A DNA stretch of 64,000 nt from Zygnema circumcarinatum (taxonomy: Eukaryota; Streptophyta; Zygnematophyceae; Zygnematales; Zygnemataceae). Made by a program: the position numbers and the translations under genes. The stretch lies in NCBI GenBank assembly GCA_037447605.1, contig CM074804.1, positions 211,648 to 275,647 on the forward strand. The letters are read 5' to 3'. Below the pieces are notes generated by a model, which saw only the letters and a list, made by a program, of their open reading frames with translations, was not told the origin of the DNA and did not search any database. This document shows, piece after piece, positions 48,879-61,035 of the stretch (positions within the stretch are counted from its first letter, which is position 1; each line of letters starts with the position of its first letter).

Positions 48879-51172
48879 GGGTGGGGAAATCTGGCGCAAC
48901 CAAAAGGGTAAGATACTCAAGCTCGATGGGGGGAGAGAGAGGGAAAGTGAGACGGAAAGGAGGGTAGGCAGAGAGAGACAGAGAGAGGGGAAGAAAGCGG
49001 GGGAAGGGACCTGTTCTTTGTTGCTGAGAAGGGCACGTCTTCGACATAATCTCCTTTTGTCGACGTGTTGGCATTCGCTTGCTCTATAAGAACATGGGTT
49101 TCCTGAACCCCTACTCCCCTTAACTGCTAAGGACAGCTTTACTTCACAGATTCCGAGTGCCTTTGCGTTCACCTCAAATGAAGTGCTCACCAAGGGAAGT
49201 GGACTCGACTTGACTTGTGCGAGAATGTGATCCTATTGACTTAGGGCTTCGTGATGAGGGAACAGGTGGCTTCCTCCTGATTGGTCCATTTCCTACCAAG
49301 TGTTGTTCCATGTAGGAGCTAGTTCCTTGCGCCGATGTAGAGGACGGAGGTCTGTCATTCTTAACTAGCCTGGTAAAAGTAGCACCTGAATTTTGCCCTA
49401 GATGATTTAGTGGCTGAACGAGTGTCAGGAGCTGAGAGAGGAGGGGGGGGAGGAGAGAGAGAGGAACGCTCAGCGTTAACTGTGAGGAGAGATAAGTGAG
49501 TGAACGTTAGTTGTGAGGTGGTGGGAGAAACACTAGTTGTAAATTGCTCATTTTTTTTATCATTCAGAAATGGGGGCTTTGGTATGGGAGGTATTCTGTT
49601 GGTTGCTCCTTTTGTGAATGTATGCTCTTGTGACACTAGAAGCCCTCCTGTTACCTACAAACACTATAAACCTTTAGATTGGGTTAGATTATAAAACTTG
49701 CACCTCTTCTTCTTCCCACGTCCGTTGCAGTCCTTCACTACCGAATTTTCTCACTCTCTCTCTCTGTCTCTCTCTCCCTCACTCTCCCTTACTCTCCCTC
49801 TTACACCAGCTACCCATCTCCACTGCGTTTTCCCCTCTCAATTAGCTCTCCCTCTCTTCCTCTGACAGTCTCCCACTCGCTCTCCCTCTTTAACTCCCGC
49901 ACCTTCTCCCCCAACATCCCAGTTTCCGTAAAAAAAGCGATTTGACGTACGATTTTTTCAATCAGACAGTTAACAAAATTATCAGAGTGACAAAGTGGTC
50001 CAAATTGGCCAGGAAGGATGCTTGGCTAACAGCTTCACTTCCCCTTGAAGCTAAGTTACAGCCAAAAAATGAAGTTCACCTAATATGCAACCCCAAAATA
50101 AACTCTTAAACATGACCTGATCCTGAATCTGAACATCCACAGGGAACACCTGCACGCGAGAGAGACAGAGCCTCTCCCCCTCTCTTCTGCGACCTCTCCC
50201 TCCCTCTCGCGGCCAGTCAGTGAACGCCGTGCCCTGCCCTTAGAGGAGGACCCGGCACGCATGTGCGATCTCTCTAACCGGCTTGATTCTTCTCCAGCCT
50301 CTTCACCCAAAACCCCCCCGAGTCGTTCATATCGCGTCACCCCTACCAAGCCAGCCTGCTAGCTAGCTAGGGACTAGGGTAAAGGGAAGGGAACGGGAAG
50401 GGGTAACGGGAAGGTGAAGGGGAGACGAAAAGGGACGGGAAAGGGAAGCGGAAAGAGGAAAAGGGAAGCAGAAAAGGGAAAAAGAAGGGGAGGGAAAGGA
50501 AGGGGGAAAGGGAAGAGAGAAGGGAAGGGGAAAGTGAAAAATGAAGGGATGGGAAGGGGGAAGGGGAAAGGTTAGGGAAAGGTATGGGGAAGAGAAGGGA
50601 AAAGGGAAGGGAAAGGGACGAGAAAGGAAAGGAGACAATGGAGGAGGAAAAGGGAAGGGAACGAGGAGTGGAAAAGGGAAGGACGAGGGAAGGATGCATG
50701 TGACTCCTGCCATTGCCGGTGGTACTCACATGCCGCACATACATGTGATACAACACAGAATCGCCTCTGAGCGAAGTGTTAAGCATCCACACTCACATCC
50801 ACGATGTCCTCTATTCGCGCAAAGCATGACATTTTCATTAAAGAAGGACCTTTCCACAACAAAATAGAGGTAACACTTCACATCATTACATAAAGGGGAA
50901 GCCTCCCCCCAACATTCTTCCCAACTCACACCCTACTGTCGCCGCCACTACTATAGACCTTTTTTCTATCTCTCTCACACTTTTCTTCCTCGTCTTCTCT
51001 TCCTTTTCTCTCTCTCTCTACTTCTTTTGTACACACCTACTTTTCAATTTGATTAAACGGCAGTGTCCCATCAGATACGTGAAAGCGAGATCGTTCACTC
51101 GCTTAGGTTTGGCCACATTGACATTTCCCATAATTTTCTACTCCTATCCTGTGGAATAATTAGGCTTAATGC
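48879..51172. other. Convergent 3' flanks of the PC-esterase and LCIB-like genes
   Basis: No gene recognised in 2.3 kb. 49755-49930 is CT-rich. 50380-50690 is a polypurine tract of GGGAAA/GGGAAG type. Two short open frames around 49361-49694 lack any family resemblance. Confidence 0.5.
50380..50690. repeat. Polypurine tract (GGGAAG-like)
   Basis: About 310 bases that are almost only G and A on the plus strand, an irregular GGGAA/GGGAAA repeat. On the minus strand it produces an artefactual Ser/Pro/Phe-rich open frame. Confidence 0.9.
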
Positions 51173-52453
51173 CTAGGCAGTGACAGTCTGCACCACCTTC
51201 ACCCCCTTCCCCCCGGGCGTGACCTGCAGCTCAAAGCGCTTTCCGCGGAGCACCACGTACATAGTTCCCGGGCACACGTAATCGATCAGCCGGTCCAAGC
51301 GGAAGGGCTCGCCGGGTTTCTGCAACAATTTCCACATAGAATAGACTCTTTAAAAAAATATGGTAAAACAGTAGGGGACTGTGAAGCAAACCGTGAAGGA
51401 ACGCAGGAAAGAACAGGAAAGCGCTGTCTTTAATACTGTGGTGGAGGAAGAAATAAAACAGCTAACCAACCCAAACCAAACCAGGAGGGCAAGGGGAATT
51501 GATAAAATCTAAGTAGAAGCGAAAGTCACCTGAGCACCCGAGTGGATCTGGATTCCAGTGATGACTGCATAGTCAGAAGTTGCAGGGTTAACGGTTTGAC
51601 GGATGAGGGACTCCACGTCTTCAGTGATAACCTGCTCGCCAGAAGTACACCACACAAACACTATTAGCTATTTGCACCGAAATATCTTAAATAGTTCCTC
51701 GGTGCTTCTCATCCAAATAGTTGCGGGTAAGAAAAGCATTCAGCTGTAAGCAGATCCTCACGTTCAGAGCGGCGTTGGTGACGTCAACAAGGCTCGGCCC
51801 ACCAGGACCCGCATTGACGCACTGGGGCTGCATCACAGCAAACAACCCAAAATCAGCTTTGAAATTTATCTAAAGAAACAAAGAAAACCCACATTCCGAT
51901 TCACCAACCTTTTCCCTTCCCGTAACATATCACAACTATTACACATCTGGGGTTCCCTCCAATTTCTGAACTAGGTTCACTTTTCGAAAGCTGTACTTCC
52001 CGAAAACTCCATTAAAGAAGGGCTCCAACAAAAATGTCTTGAACTTTCACCTGCTTGGCAATCTTCTTCTTGAGAGTGATGTACTCCGCATCGAGCTCGT
52101 CATCGACAATGGCGCCCCCCTTGGTGACGTCATTCTTGATGGCAATAAGGGCACCACAAGCGTTGGAGGGCTTTCCGCGGCCTCTGCGGAGGAGGGATCC
52201 GACCTCGCCCGACTCGCCCACTGACACGTGCGGGAATGCAAAGAACACGTCTGCACAGATTCGAACATAGAGCGGCCGTTATGGGGAGGGGGAAAAAATG
52301 TTGATGGGTTCGGTGAGCTATGGCGGGAAGAGCGGTGGGGGGAGAGTAGGGCGACAGAGAAATAATGTGCCGCTTGAAAGAGAAGCAGTTGTGGAGAGGA
52401 GAGATCAAGAGATGGAATGTAAAAAAGCGGGAGCTGTGTCAGAGAAAGGAAGG

Positions 52454-52531
<78 letters not shown>

Positions 52532-54258
52532 CTCACATCGTTCACGGGGGCGGCCGTCCACGTCGCAGGGAAACTCGGGGCTGTGGGACATGCCCGCCCT
52601 GAGCCCCGTCTTGCCGCAGTTCACGAGACCGCCCAAACCGGAGATGTTGAAGGACATGCCGAACTGCTGGTCGATGTACGAGGCGAGAGGGCGGCACACC
52701 TGCGAATAGGAAAGGTAGGGCGTTTGATTATAATAACTGCTAAGCATTTTTTTTTTACGCCAGCTATTTTCTTCACTATGAAAACAGAAAAAGATCAGAG
52801 GGTACAAGGAGCAATAAACGTGGAGACGAGGAATGTACCTCATCACGGCAGGTGTTCACGAGAGCAATGCAGTTCTCCCTGCAGTTAAAACGATAAAAGT
52901 AAGCTTCAGCTGAAACAGACTTAAGTGAGGTAAACTGCTGCATCCAGTAAAAGTTCAGCAAAGAGATTACAGAGTAACAGAAGAAGAATACATAGAATAA
53001 TATCACATTGCATGCTTGAGCTACTCACTGGGTGAAGCCGAGGGAGAACAGCTCCTTAGCTACGGCGCGGACGAAGACATCATCCGGCATGGAGTTGGGG
53101 AACTTCTCGGAAATCACTTTCACAGCAGTAGGGGCAGCCTGCATTCACACCAATCATTTTCTTTCATTACTTTTCAAGTTCGCATAGTCTTTCAGGGTAC
53201 TTTTCACATCTTTAACAATAAATGAAAATGCACATCACCCCCCCTCTCAACGCCTACCTCCCTCCCACTCCCCCTCCTCCCACCCTTTCCTCCCACTCCC
53301 CCTCTCATCACCTACCTCAGTCACACTCCTCGGAGGAAGGTAGAGGGGGCTTGAGGGACCCGGGATGTGGGAGGCAGCTTCCACTCCCGCGAACTTGGAG
53401 GCGACGGCGGCAGTGGCGGCGGGAGCAGGAGCCTTTTTGTCCTCCTTCTTGAGGACGTAGGCGAGGCCCGCAGCAGTCAGGAGGGCGGCGCCCGCGAGGA
53501 GGGGGACGGAGCTTTGGGACGAGGAGGGGGCGGCGGCGGAGGAAGAGACAGAGGCGAACTGCAGGGAGGAAGCAGCGCCTGCATGCGGGCGGAAGGGGGG
53601 GGGTGAGGGAGAGAGGGAGGGAGAGAGAGCGAGGGAGGGGGACGAGAGTGAGGGGAAGGGGGGGAAGAGAACGAGAGGAACGGCAATGAGAAACAGGGGC
53701 AGAAGTGGGAGACGTAAGATAAGAGGGGAGGGATGGAGGAGCCCTAAGAATGGAGAAAGCGAAAGAGAGAGTGAAAAGAGAGGAAGAAAGAAAATAGTCT
53801 GAGGGTGGAAAGAAAGTGAGATGAGTGAGGGGGGGGAGAGGGAGAGAGAGCGAGAGAGAGAGGTAGCCTGAGGGTAAACTTCGGGCGTACTTTCATTGGT
53901 GTTCTCAGTGGCCGCTGCGCGCACGACAAGGCTGGGGACCGCGGCGCGGCTCTTCCGGGACTGGGTCCCTGCTAAGTGCCAGAGACAGAAAACAGAAAAA
54001 GAAATTACCTTCCATTTTGCTGGCGGGCTGTGCGAATAGACCAGTACCGGGCGAGGTTGAGGCGAACAGTGTAACCACAAGACACTGCTGCTTCTGATCA
54101 CGTCTCATTTCCAGAAGCTTACAGGGGGGCAGAGGTAATCCCTAAGCTTCTGGAAGCATCGAGAAGAGTGGGGCAAGGTTCCCACCTTGGAGGAGGCTGG
54201 AAGCATCCCGGGAGAGGCTCACGGTTCCGAAAAGCTGGCTCACTTGGAGGGCGGCCAT
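51173..54258 (-). CDS. LCIB/LCIC-family protein (low-CO2-inducible, beta-carbonic-anhydrase-like)
   Basis: LCIB-type proteins of algae act in the CO2-concentrating mechanism near the pyrenoid and resemble beta-carbonic anhydrases in fold. Ten exons in phase: 54186-54258, 53891-53968, 53316-53578, 53029-53138, 52839-52878, 52537-52699, 52051-52250, 51762-51827, 51530-51631 and 51173-51319. They total 1242 bases, 413 residues. The N terminus is Ser/Ala/Arg-rich and plastid-transit-like, up to about residue 65. A hydrophobic stretch follows at about 74-93 (VPLLAGAALLTAAGLAYVL), then an Ala/Pro/Lys linker. The conserved core reads FPNSMPDDVFVRAV, NCIALVNTCRDEVCRP, FGMSFNISGLGGLVNCGKTG, YVFFAFPHVSVGESG, LLRRGRGKPSNACGAL and YAVITGIQIHSG. 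Candidate zinc ligands are Cys of NTCRDE, His of FPHV and Cys of NACGAL. The core is full length; the hydrophobic segment is unexpected for a stromal protein. Confidence 0.93.
52457..52529. repeat. (GA)n microsatellite in an LCIB-like intron
   Basis: Pure GA array on plus, CT on the coding strand. It begins seven bases after the donor of the exon ending at 52537. Confidence 0.95.
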
Positions 54259-54390
54259 GGTTCCGGCTTCGAAGCGGATACGAGCTGTGGGAGGAGAGAG
54301 AGGGAGAGAAAGAGAGGGAACGGAGATGATAGCGAGAGGGAGGAGGAGACAGCGAGGGTGCGAGAGTGCAGATAGGAGCTTTCTCGCTCT

Positions 54391-54401
54391 ACTTATAATA
54401 T
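54391..54401 (-). promoter_or_regulatory. TATA-like element upstream of the LCIB-like gene
   Basis: On the coding (minus) strand the sequence reads TATTATAAGT, about 135 bases upstream of the ATG at 54258. A pyrimidine-rich leader lies between the two. Position and sequence suit a TATA box, but no transcript evidence is available. Confidence 0.45.
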
Positions 54402-54522
54402 GGGGAGTTGGGGAACCCCGGAACCGGTTCCGCGTGTTCACACTATGGCCGCGGAACTTTCCCCAAATTTGGGCGATCGACATGAGGTCGGATTCCATGG
54501 AGGGTGCTATGGAAGTATTTGA

Positions 54523-55050
54523 CCAATCGTATGGCGCCACGTGTAGCTTATGTCCTACATGGCGAAACCTGATTGGCTGATATGAACAACAATGGCCAGT
54601 TTTGCGTGTTCACACGTGCCAGTGAATCCGAGCGTGGTTCGGCGGCGACATGCATTCCCGAGGACGCGGCGGTGTGGCTGCGGCAGAGGGTTCCTATTGG
54701 CCCACACGCGCCACGTGGCGTCCGAAGTGGCACTCGAGGCGGATATGTCACCACGTTGGACACCACGTGGAGAAATGGGAAGTGCGGATTGGGTGACAGC
54801 GAATGAGGGGATTCGATGTGGATATGGCTGGATTCACACAGGTCGGTGGAGTGCGTGTCGTGGCACAATGGAGAAACCTGATTGGTTATCTTAGTGAGTC
54901 AATGTCACGTGACGGTGACATGGCGCGGAATTGAACTTTGATTCGAGAGCCGGGGAAGGTGCTTTCTGGATGGGCCTCCGAGTGACGTCATCATGGATCC
55001 GGCCGCGGACGCCAAGTCAAGTTCGTACTACAGGGAGACTGCGACACGTG
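54523..55050 (-). promoter_or_regulatory. Cluster of G-box (CACGTG) and CCAAT elements upstream of the LCIB-like gene
   Basis: CACGTG occurs six times: 54538, 54613, 54712, 54764, 54906 and 55045. CCAAT/ATTGG occurs at 54523, 54572, 54696 and 54881. A random six-base palindrome is expected about once in 4 kb, so six within 513 bases is a strong excess. G-boxes bind bZIP and bHLH factors in plants and often sit in light- or stress-responsive promoters. The cluster starts about 265 bases upstream of the start codon. An unannotated divergent gene to the right could also be its target. Confidence 0.6.
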
Positions 55051-55603
55051 GCACTCTTTGGCGCGACATAAGTGACGCTCATGTACGGTCTGTTTTGTCC
55101 TTATTGAGACAAATCTGGTCCAGAACCCATGAAAGGGGAGCCCCTGGAAAGCAACCGACAACGCGGGGAGGTAAGGCCCTGAAAGGAAAGGTTTATCTGG
55201 TGGAGGGTGTCGTACAAATGGAGGTTTGTACGGACATTCAGATGTACGGATGCATAAATGTACGATCATACGGCACATTAATGGATGGTTCCCAGGTACA
55301 GTTCCGTACCTCCAGCGGGGCACCTCGTCGTCGTGTGGTGCCCGGCTGTGCCCCGACATAGCCGTTGCATGCATGTCAAGGGCCCACAACACATTGTTCA
55401 GTTCTAGTTCGTTGCACTATCTTTCTAGCACGAATTCGCATGAAATTTTCGACCATCTTGATGTCTTGTGGCAATCGCGGGACAGAAGTTAGTGACGTGA
55501 GGACGTGGCATACTTTATTCTATTCGATTGTATTTTACTCACATTTCCTATTGTTGCTTCACATGTTTGGTTTGTGAAAAAGCGTCCAAACGATGTGCTA
55601 CCG

Positions 55604-55612
55604 ATGATGATG

Positions 55613-55695
<83 letters not shown>

Positions 55696-55718
55696 GGTGA
55701 TGTTGATGATGATGATGC
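55604..55718. repeat. (GAT)n trinucleotide repeat
   Basis: About 38 GAT triplets with a few GGT and GTT variants. The polymethionine, polyaspartate and polyisoleucine frames across it are repeat artefacts. Confidence 0.95.
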
Positions 55719-56276
55719 AGTGAGTTAGTGATGGAACCACAAGCCCACCATCACGAGGGAGCCATGGAGTGAACCGGCCCATTCCCACACACTGAATGCA
55801 TACGAATGAGAAATGGCTTAAGTGGTGTTCCATGGACTAGGCCGTGCGTAGGGGCATGACTGCTCCCTTACAAGGAGCCCTGCTCTACACCATGGCGCCG
55901 TCCTTCAAGTTCTCCACCCTCTACTCCTATCATCTCTCGATATGGTCATTACAATTTCAAGGGCGGCATAGTTGTGCCATTTGGCAGCCACCTCTTCTTA
56001 ACCTTCTCCTTCCCTCCTCCCTCCCTCCCTCCTACACCTAAAATGCTTTCTCTCTCATAGGCAGTCCCCATCAGTCCGACTCCAAATCCAATAACCAGCT
56101 TCTGCCACTTCGCGTCACGTCACGTTTCTTCAAGATTCCGTTAAAGAAATCAGGGGCCCCTGTCTTTAATCCAACGTCGAATGAGAATTTTCGATCCAAA
56201 AAGTACCCTTGCTCAATATTCACATGCCCACATGCCAAGGAGAAATGAAGTCGTGAGTTCGCTTTATTTGAGTCGC

Positions 56277-59200
56277 TCAGAACCCTGCTCCAGTGGTCCG
56301 CTCCCCCACCGTCTCCCCGTACTGCGGCCCGCCGGTGCGGTACGCATACAGGTACTCGATGGCCACACCTTTCAGCTTTTGGGGAACAATTCCGAGGTCG
56401 GCGAACTTCAAAGCTGCAGCATTCAGCTCAGCTCAGCTCAGCTCAGTTCAGTTCAGTTCAGTTCAGTTCAGTTCAGTTCAGTTCAGTTCGTTTCAGTTCC
56501 AGTTTCAGTTCAGTTCCAGTTTTAGTTTCAGTTTCAGTTTCAGTCCAAGCCGGTGTGGTACAAGTACGCTTTTGAGAGAAGCAGACGACCGTGATGAAGC
56601 AAGGAAGGGATAGGTAGGTCGATTGTGTCACGTCACGCGGTCACATAGACGTTAGCATGAGGAGGGATGGGGTCATCGGCTTTACCATCTTCCGCGACAA
56701 CATGATCAAATGCGAGCGATTCGATGAAGTCGAGTGTGAACATGGTCGGGGCAGGAATTGGGAAGGGGACTCGGCGAAGCAGCAATTCCCGAGGGGTGGC
56801 CAAAACCTGTAATTTGAAATATCCCTCGAGGCCAATCAGGGAGTGCCAGCTGGCCACACGGGAAAGCTGCTTCTCCCCGTATCGTTATTTGGCTCAAATT
56901 CCCGACAACTGGCAACCAGGAAAGGGAGGAGAGAGGGAGAACTAGCAGAAAAACAGAGCAGGGGGGACTCAAAGGAAGGGCTATTGCAACACTGGCCTTA
57001 GCTGAAAACAAAAGTTCTACTCAGAACTTTTTGTTTACCTTGGCAACTGGGATCGGAATGCTGGTAATACGCGGAGTTTCTCGGATGGTCTCAAACATAA
57101 GCTCCACCTGCTCACAACTCCCCCCCCACCACCCCCCATACTATGATAATGCACAATTCAGAACCCCCAACCCCTGTGAATCCCAGAATGAAAAAAACCA
57201 GAAAGTCTCAAAGTTCATCAAACTCCAAAGCTCCATATTTTCTGATACTTTTAACGCACCATGTCTCTTATGGACATGACATCGGGTCCTCCAAGCTCAT
57301 ACACTCTCCCAATGCTCCTTCCGTCGTCCATTGCAGCCGACAGAACGGCTTTGGCCACATCCGCCACATGGACAGGCTGGAAACTGCCAAAAACCGACAA
57401 CACAATGAAAGATAAGATGATGCAATGAGAAAAACAGTTTATGTATTGCAAATTCAGAATCGAAATTATAAGTTAAAAATAAACGACATGAAAGAGATAG
57501 AGAGATAGGTGAGAGAGAGAAAGCAGGAAGGGGGAGGAGGGATGATTGCGAGAGCGAAGAACGGGAGGACAAACCGTTGATGAGACAGGTCTGAGGAAGT
57601 AAAAAGGAGAGAATATGACAAAGGGGTATGTGGAGAGAGAAGGCGAAACATGGAGGGAGAGACGGTATCTCCCTGCATGCACACTCACAGAGTCACTCCT
57701 CCTCCGATCAACGGAACAGCGGGCAGCTTCTTTGCTTGAATCGCCCACGAATTCAGCAAACGATCTTCCGTTCCAATCAACGGAGCCGCCCTCAACACAG
57801 TCGCCTGCAGACAGCTCCGCCATTCCCACAATTCCTACTCAGACGCTATGACACTACAAAAATTCTGAACATGTAAGTGTTTCGGAATCTAAAAAGTGAA
57901 ACGTGGAAATAACATTATTCTTATATCGATACATTCGCATGCAGAGTTAGGCTCGTGCATGCCTGCGGGAAGGCCTCAAAAGCAGCGGCCTCTCCTGCCG
58001 CCTTTGTTCGGTGCTGCTTTGAAGGCGCATGCGGAGAAGCCCCGAGACAGGACAGCTGGATATACCGCGCTACATTTCCTTGCTCCGTCGAGAACTGGAA
58101 ATCCGCCATAGAAAGAGCGTCAAATCACCTGGTTACTCGAGAGTAAACATTTCTCTCTCTCTATATATATATCTCTGCAAACTCCAGAGATGTACCAATA
58201 TGACTTCAAGAATTGGGATGTACCCTGGCGATTTTCTCAGCTGCGGCGATGTTGATATCTTCAAAGCTGAAATTACGAGTCTCCCAATCGCGCCCTGCGT
58301 CCTATTCAGCATGTACCGCCAGTCAACTCCACAGCGAACAATCTAGGTACGCTGAAAAGGCGAGTACACATGGTAGATACACAAAGAACATGCCAGTTTA
58401 AGAGTTTACATGGAAAGGAAAAGGCCATAGTTCTCCACGAGAACAGAGTGCTTCTATGAGGCATACCGATTAAGTTGATGACTACATTCGACTTTGCCAT
58501 AACTGAACGGATAGAATCATCGTCCCTGAGGTTGTACTTCAAAGGTAGCACCTGCTCCTCTCCCACCCCCACCCCATCTCTTTGACTTTAGTGAAATGCA
58601 GAAAGGTCCAGCTGAAGCACAAAATGTCTTTGAAAGGTTGATGGCAAGGGAGAGGAAGGGGTGGAAGGAGGGAGATGGGGAGGGCGGGAAGGAGGGAAGA
58701 GAGGGAGGGTTGAGGATAAATGAGAGACCACGCTAACAGAGGGGATCGAGGGGAGGACGAGAGAAAGGGACAGTCGAGAGAAACATAAACAAGGCAGTGA
58801 CAGTGAGAGAGGGAGAGGGAGGGAGGGAAAAAAACACCTGTCCAAGGTCACCCATGAGCTTCAGGTGGCGAGGCTCGTCATCCACTCCGCGATACGGAAC
58901 CATCACTTGTGAACCCGTGCGAGCTGTCCTCACAAAAAACAAAATCATGCAGAAGGTGAGCTGAATGTGCGTCAAATTCTCCGCACTAAACTGATAGACA
59001 GAGAGACATTAGCAGAAATGACGGTACACTAAGAACAGTGATCTTTCTCTTAGACTGCCAATAGTGATCTTTGTCTCAGATAGCCATTCATGCCGCATAG
59101 AACCTCAGTTCAGAGAAGAGCACCTACCAAGCATCTGTACAACGTAGCGCCCAAGGAATCCCGTCGCTCCGAACACGGTAGCAACCATTCCACTGCATAT

Positions 59201-60009
59201 GAACCATAACCCATATGAAGTTTCAGCATAATGAACAGGGTTTGTAAGCCTTGTTAACGTACTCAGGTTTGAAACTCAGGGTTTCAAGTTTCGGGCACTA
59301 TAAGGTACTCGTTTCATAAAATACACATGTTAACTCGCATAATCCAGACAATGTGAGCGCGTGGACTTTCAAGACGAAAAGCTTCACATAAGTTTTCAGT
59401 TGTTCAAGCAATACTTCCTGGAACGGGGGTAAAGTGCTTCAAATATTGCAAAAAAGCACCCAAAACTCTGCTTCCACGGGCTCCTCCACATGCAAATCCT
59501 AATCCTTTCCACGTGCGAATCTTCATCGTTTCCCACCTCATGAAACACTTATTCCTTCTCACTCAAAATCAAACGCGAGCTCTGATCCATCCGCCCGTCG
59601 GCTTTTGTGCAAACCCTAATAGACCACTTCAAACGCAAACCCTAATCCATCCCCCACTGCCAACCCTAACCGATCCATCCAAATATAAGGCCTAATATTT
59701 CCACTCTCTAACATGCGAAATCCTTCACCTTGCAAACTCTGCCATTAATGCAAACCCTAATCCTACTCTCCCCTGCCGTCTGACACCCGAACCCTAATCA
59801 TGGACGCACCTCACTGAGGACCTCCCACCCGGCCCCTTCGCTGTGATGTTGCTGCGTACTGCCAGAGATGACACGTGGCGCGCAGTCAATGCCTCGCTGC
59901 ATCCGAGCTGCGGGATGGGCTCCTCGCGCAGCCCCGCCGCCACGGCGGGGCAGCGAAGGAGTGGAGAAAGGAGCTGCGCTCTACGCGCCAGCGGGCGGGC
60001 GGCAGCCAT
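56277..60009 (-). CDS. NDUFA9: NADH dehydrogenase (ubiquinone) 1 alpha subcomplex subunit 9 (39 kDa subunit), mitochondrial
   Basis: NDUFA9 is an accessory subunit of respiratory complex I with an atypical short-chain dehydrogenase fold that binds NADPH. Eleven exons in phase: 59810-60009, 59128-59192, 58838-58923, 58467-58551, 58224-58294, 57963-58094, 57689-57804, 57260-57383, 57039-57107, 56645-56806 and 56277-56405. They total 1239 bases, 412 residues. The Arg/Ala-rich N terminus looks like a mitochondrial presequence. The Rossmann motif [12 protein letters not shown] is near residue 75. Other family blocks are [73 protein letters not shown] and [11 protein letters not shown]. Intron 6 uses a GC donor (CAG followed by GCATGC). 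The boundary of the last exon is the least certain, since the acceptor lies beside a CTGAA repeat. It is a complete gene of normal length. Confidence 0.95.
56423..56540. repeat. CAGTT/CAGCT pentanucleotide array in the last NDUFA9 intron
   Basis: Plus strand shows CAGCT units followed by many CAGTT units and then CAGTTT variants. On the gene's strand this reads as repeated AACTG/AGCTG immediately before the acceptor region of the last exon. Confidence 0.9.
59460..59800. repeat. Degenerate AACCCTAAT-rich stretch in NDUFA9 intron 1
   Basis: The word AACCCTAAT or close variants recurs about seven times (for example near 59609, 59637, 59753 and 59791), spaced irregularly among CATCC and CAAAC words. 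It recalls the telomere-like blocks of the satellite at 6.6-10.2 kb but is not a regular array. Confidence 0.55.
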
Positions 60010-61035
60010 GGCTGCTGCCAGACCCCTCCGGCGAAAGGGAGAGAAGGGGGAGTGAGGGAGAGGGAGAGGGAGAGGGAGAGAAGGCGGAGGGAGGGAGGGA
60101 GGGTGGGAGGGAGGCAGGGAAACAGCACGTTGCTGGCCCTAATGAATCCACAATGTAAATACTTTTCAGCGCAAAATATCATTTGTCCCTGCCAATTTTG
60201 AAGGAATAATTCCAGTCCTAGTCCAATTTCTTACGATATACGGAAGCGAGGGAGGATCATTTCCGTGTCCGGCAGTTGAGCGTTTCGTAGACTTGAACAT
60301 GTATGACCATAGACACGGCTTCAACGATTGTAAACGATAGATCCCGATATATCTTAACCGTATCGCGTACACGATATCATTCCGATACGAACATCACCTC
60401 CAGAAGGCTCGCAAGTTGCATCGCATGCATGTGTTGAACAACGGCCATGAACTATGTCAATGTCGCTTGTTGAGTGCAATCGCTCTAGATCCAAACATCT
60501 AGACAGGCCTTGAAAAGTACTTCACCGTAGTGCAGTACTTCTGAACAAGTTCTACAATGTCGGTAACTTCGGTAAGTCATTGTCAACAAGGCAAATGACT
60601 GCAATCGCACACATGAAACAGCAACGCAAACAAGCACAAACATCCCATGCTTCAATGTAAGGATGAACCACTGAATGCTTTTGAGACGCACCAAAACTTA
60701 ACATAAATCGTCTCGAAAAATGGGACCCAAATGATGCATGCGAACATTGCGATCCTTCTGGGAGGATTTGACGGCTCAATTGAGCTTCGTCATGGCTCCC
60801 TCGACCATCATCTAAACTCCGTTCTTTGTATGAATGGATGGCTCAAAAATTTAAATGAGAAGGGAAGATAGATAGGTTATATGCACATGTCCGACTTAGG
60901 AGTGGCGGTAACCGAAAATCGAAGGGAGGGCAGGGGCCCTGCCTGGTGGGGGCGAGTTCTCTATTCCAGAGAGGAGAGAAATGTGACTAAAAATGTTTAA
61001 AATTCTCTTAAATGTTTCTAAAGTGAAGAAAAAGC
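60010..61035. other. NDUFA9 upstream region and 3' flank of the alpha-carbonic anhydrase gene
   Basis: The NDUFA9 leader is CT-rich on the coding strand, including (CTCTCC)n at 60057-60082. The rest is moderately AT-rich with only short unassigned open frames. Confidence 0.5.

Larger units (their letters stand above)
54259..56276. other. Upstream region of the LCIB-like gene and 3' flank of NDUFA9
   Basis: Besides the promoter elements it holds a trinucleotide repeat at 55604-55718 and short open frames without family resemblance. No gene is recognised. Confidence 0.5.

Noticed and set aside
51173-54258. First idea that this was a photosystem II oxygen-evolving protein gene
   Set aside because: Assembled exons carry the LCIB core (NTCRDE, FPHVSVG, NACGAL) and none of the expected PsbO motifs.
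55505-55833. Polymethionine, polyaspartate and polyisoleucine frames
   Set aside because: They translate a GAT trinucleotide repeat.
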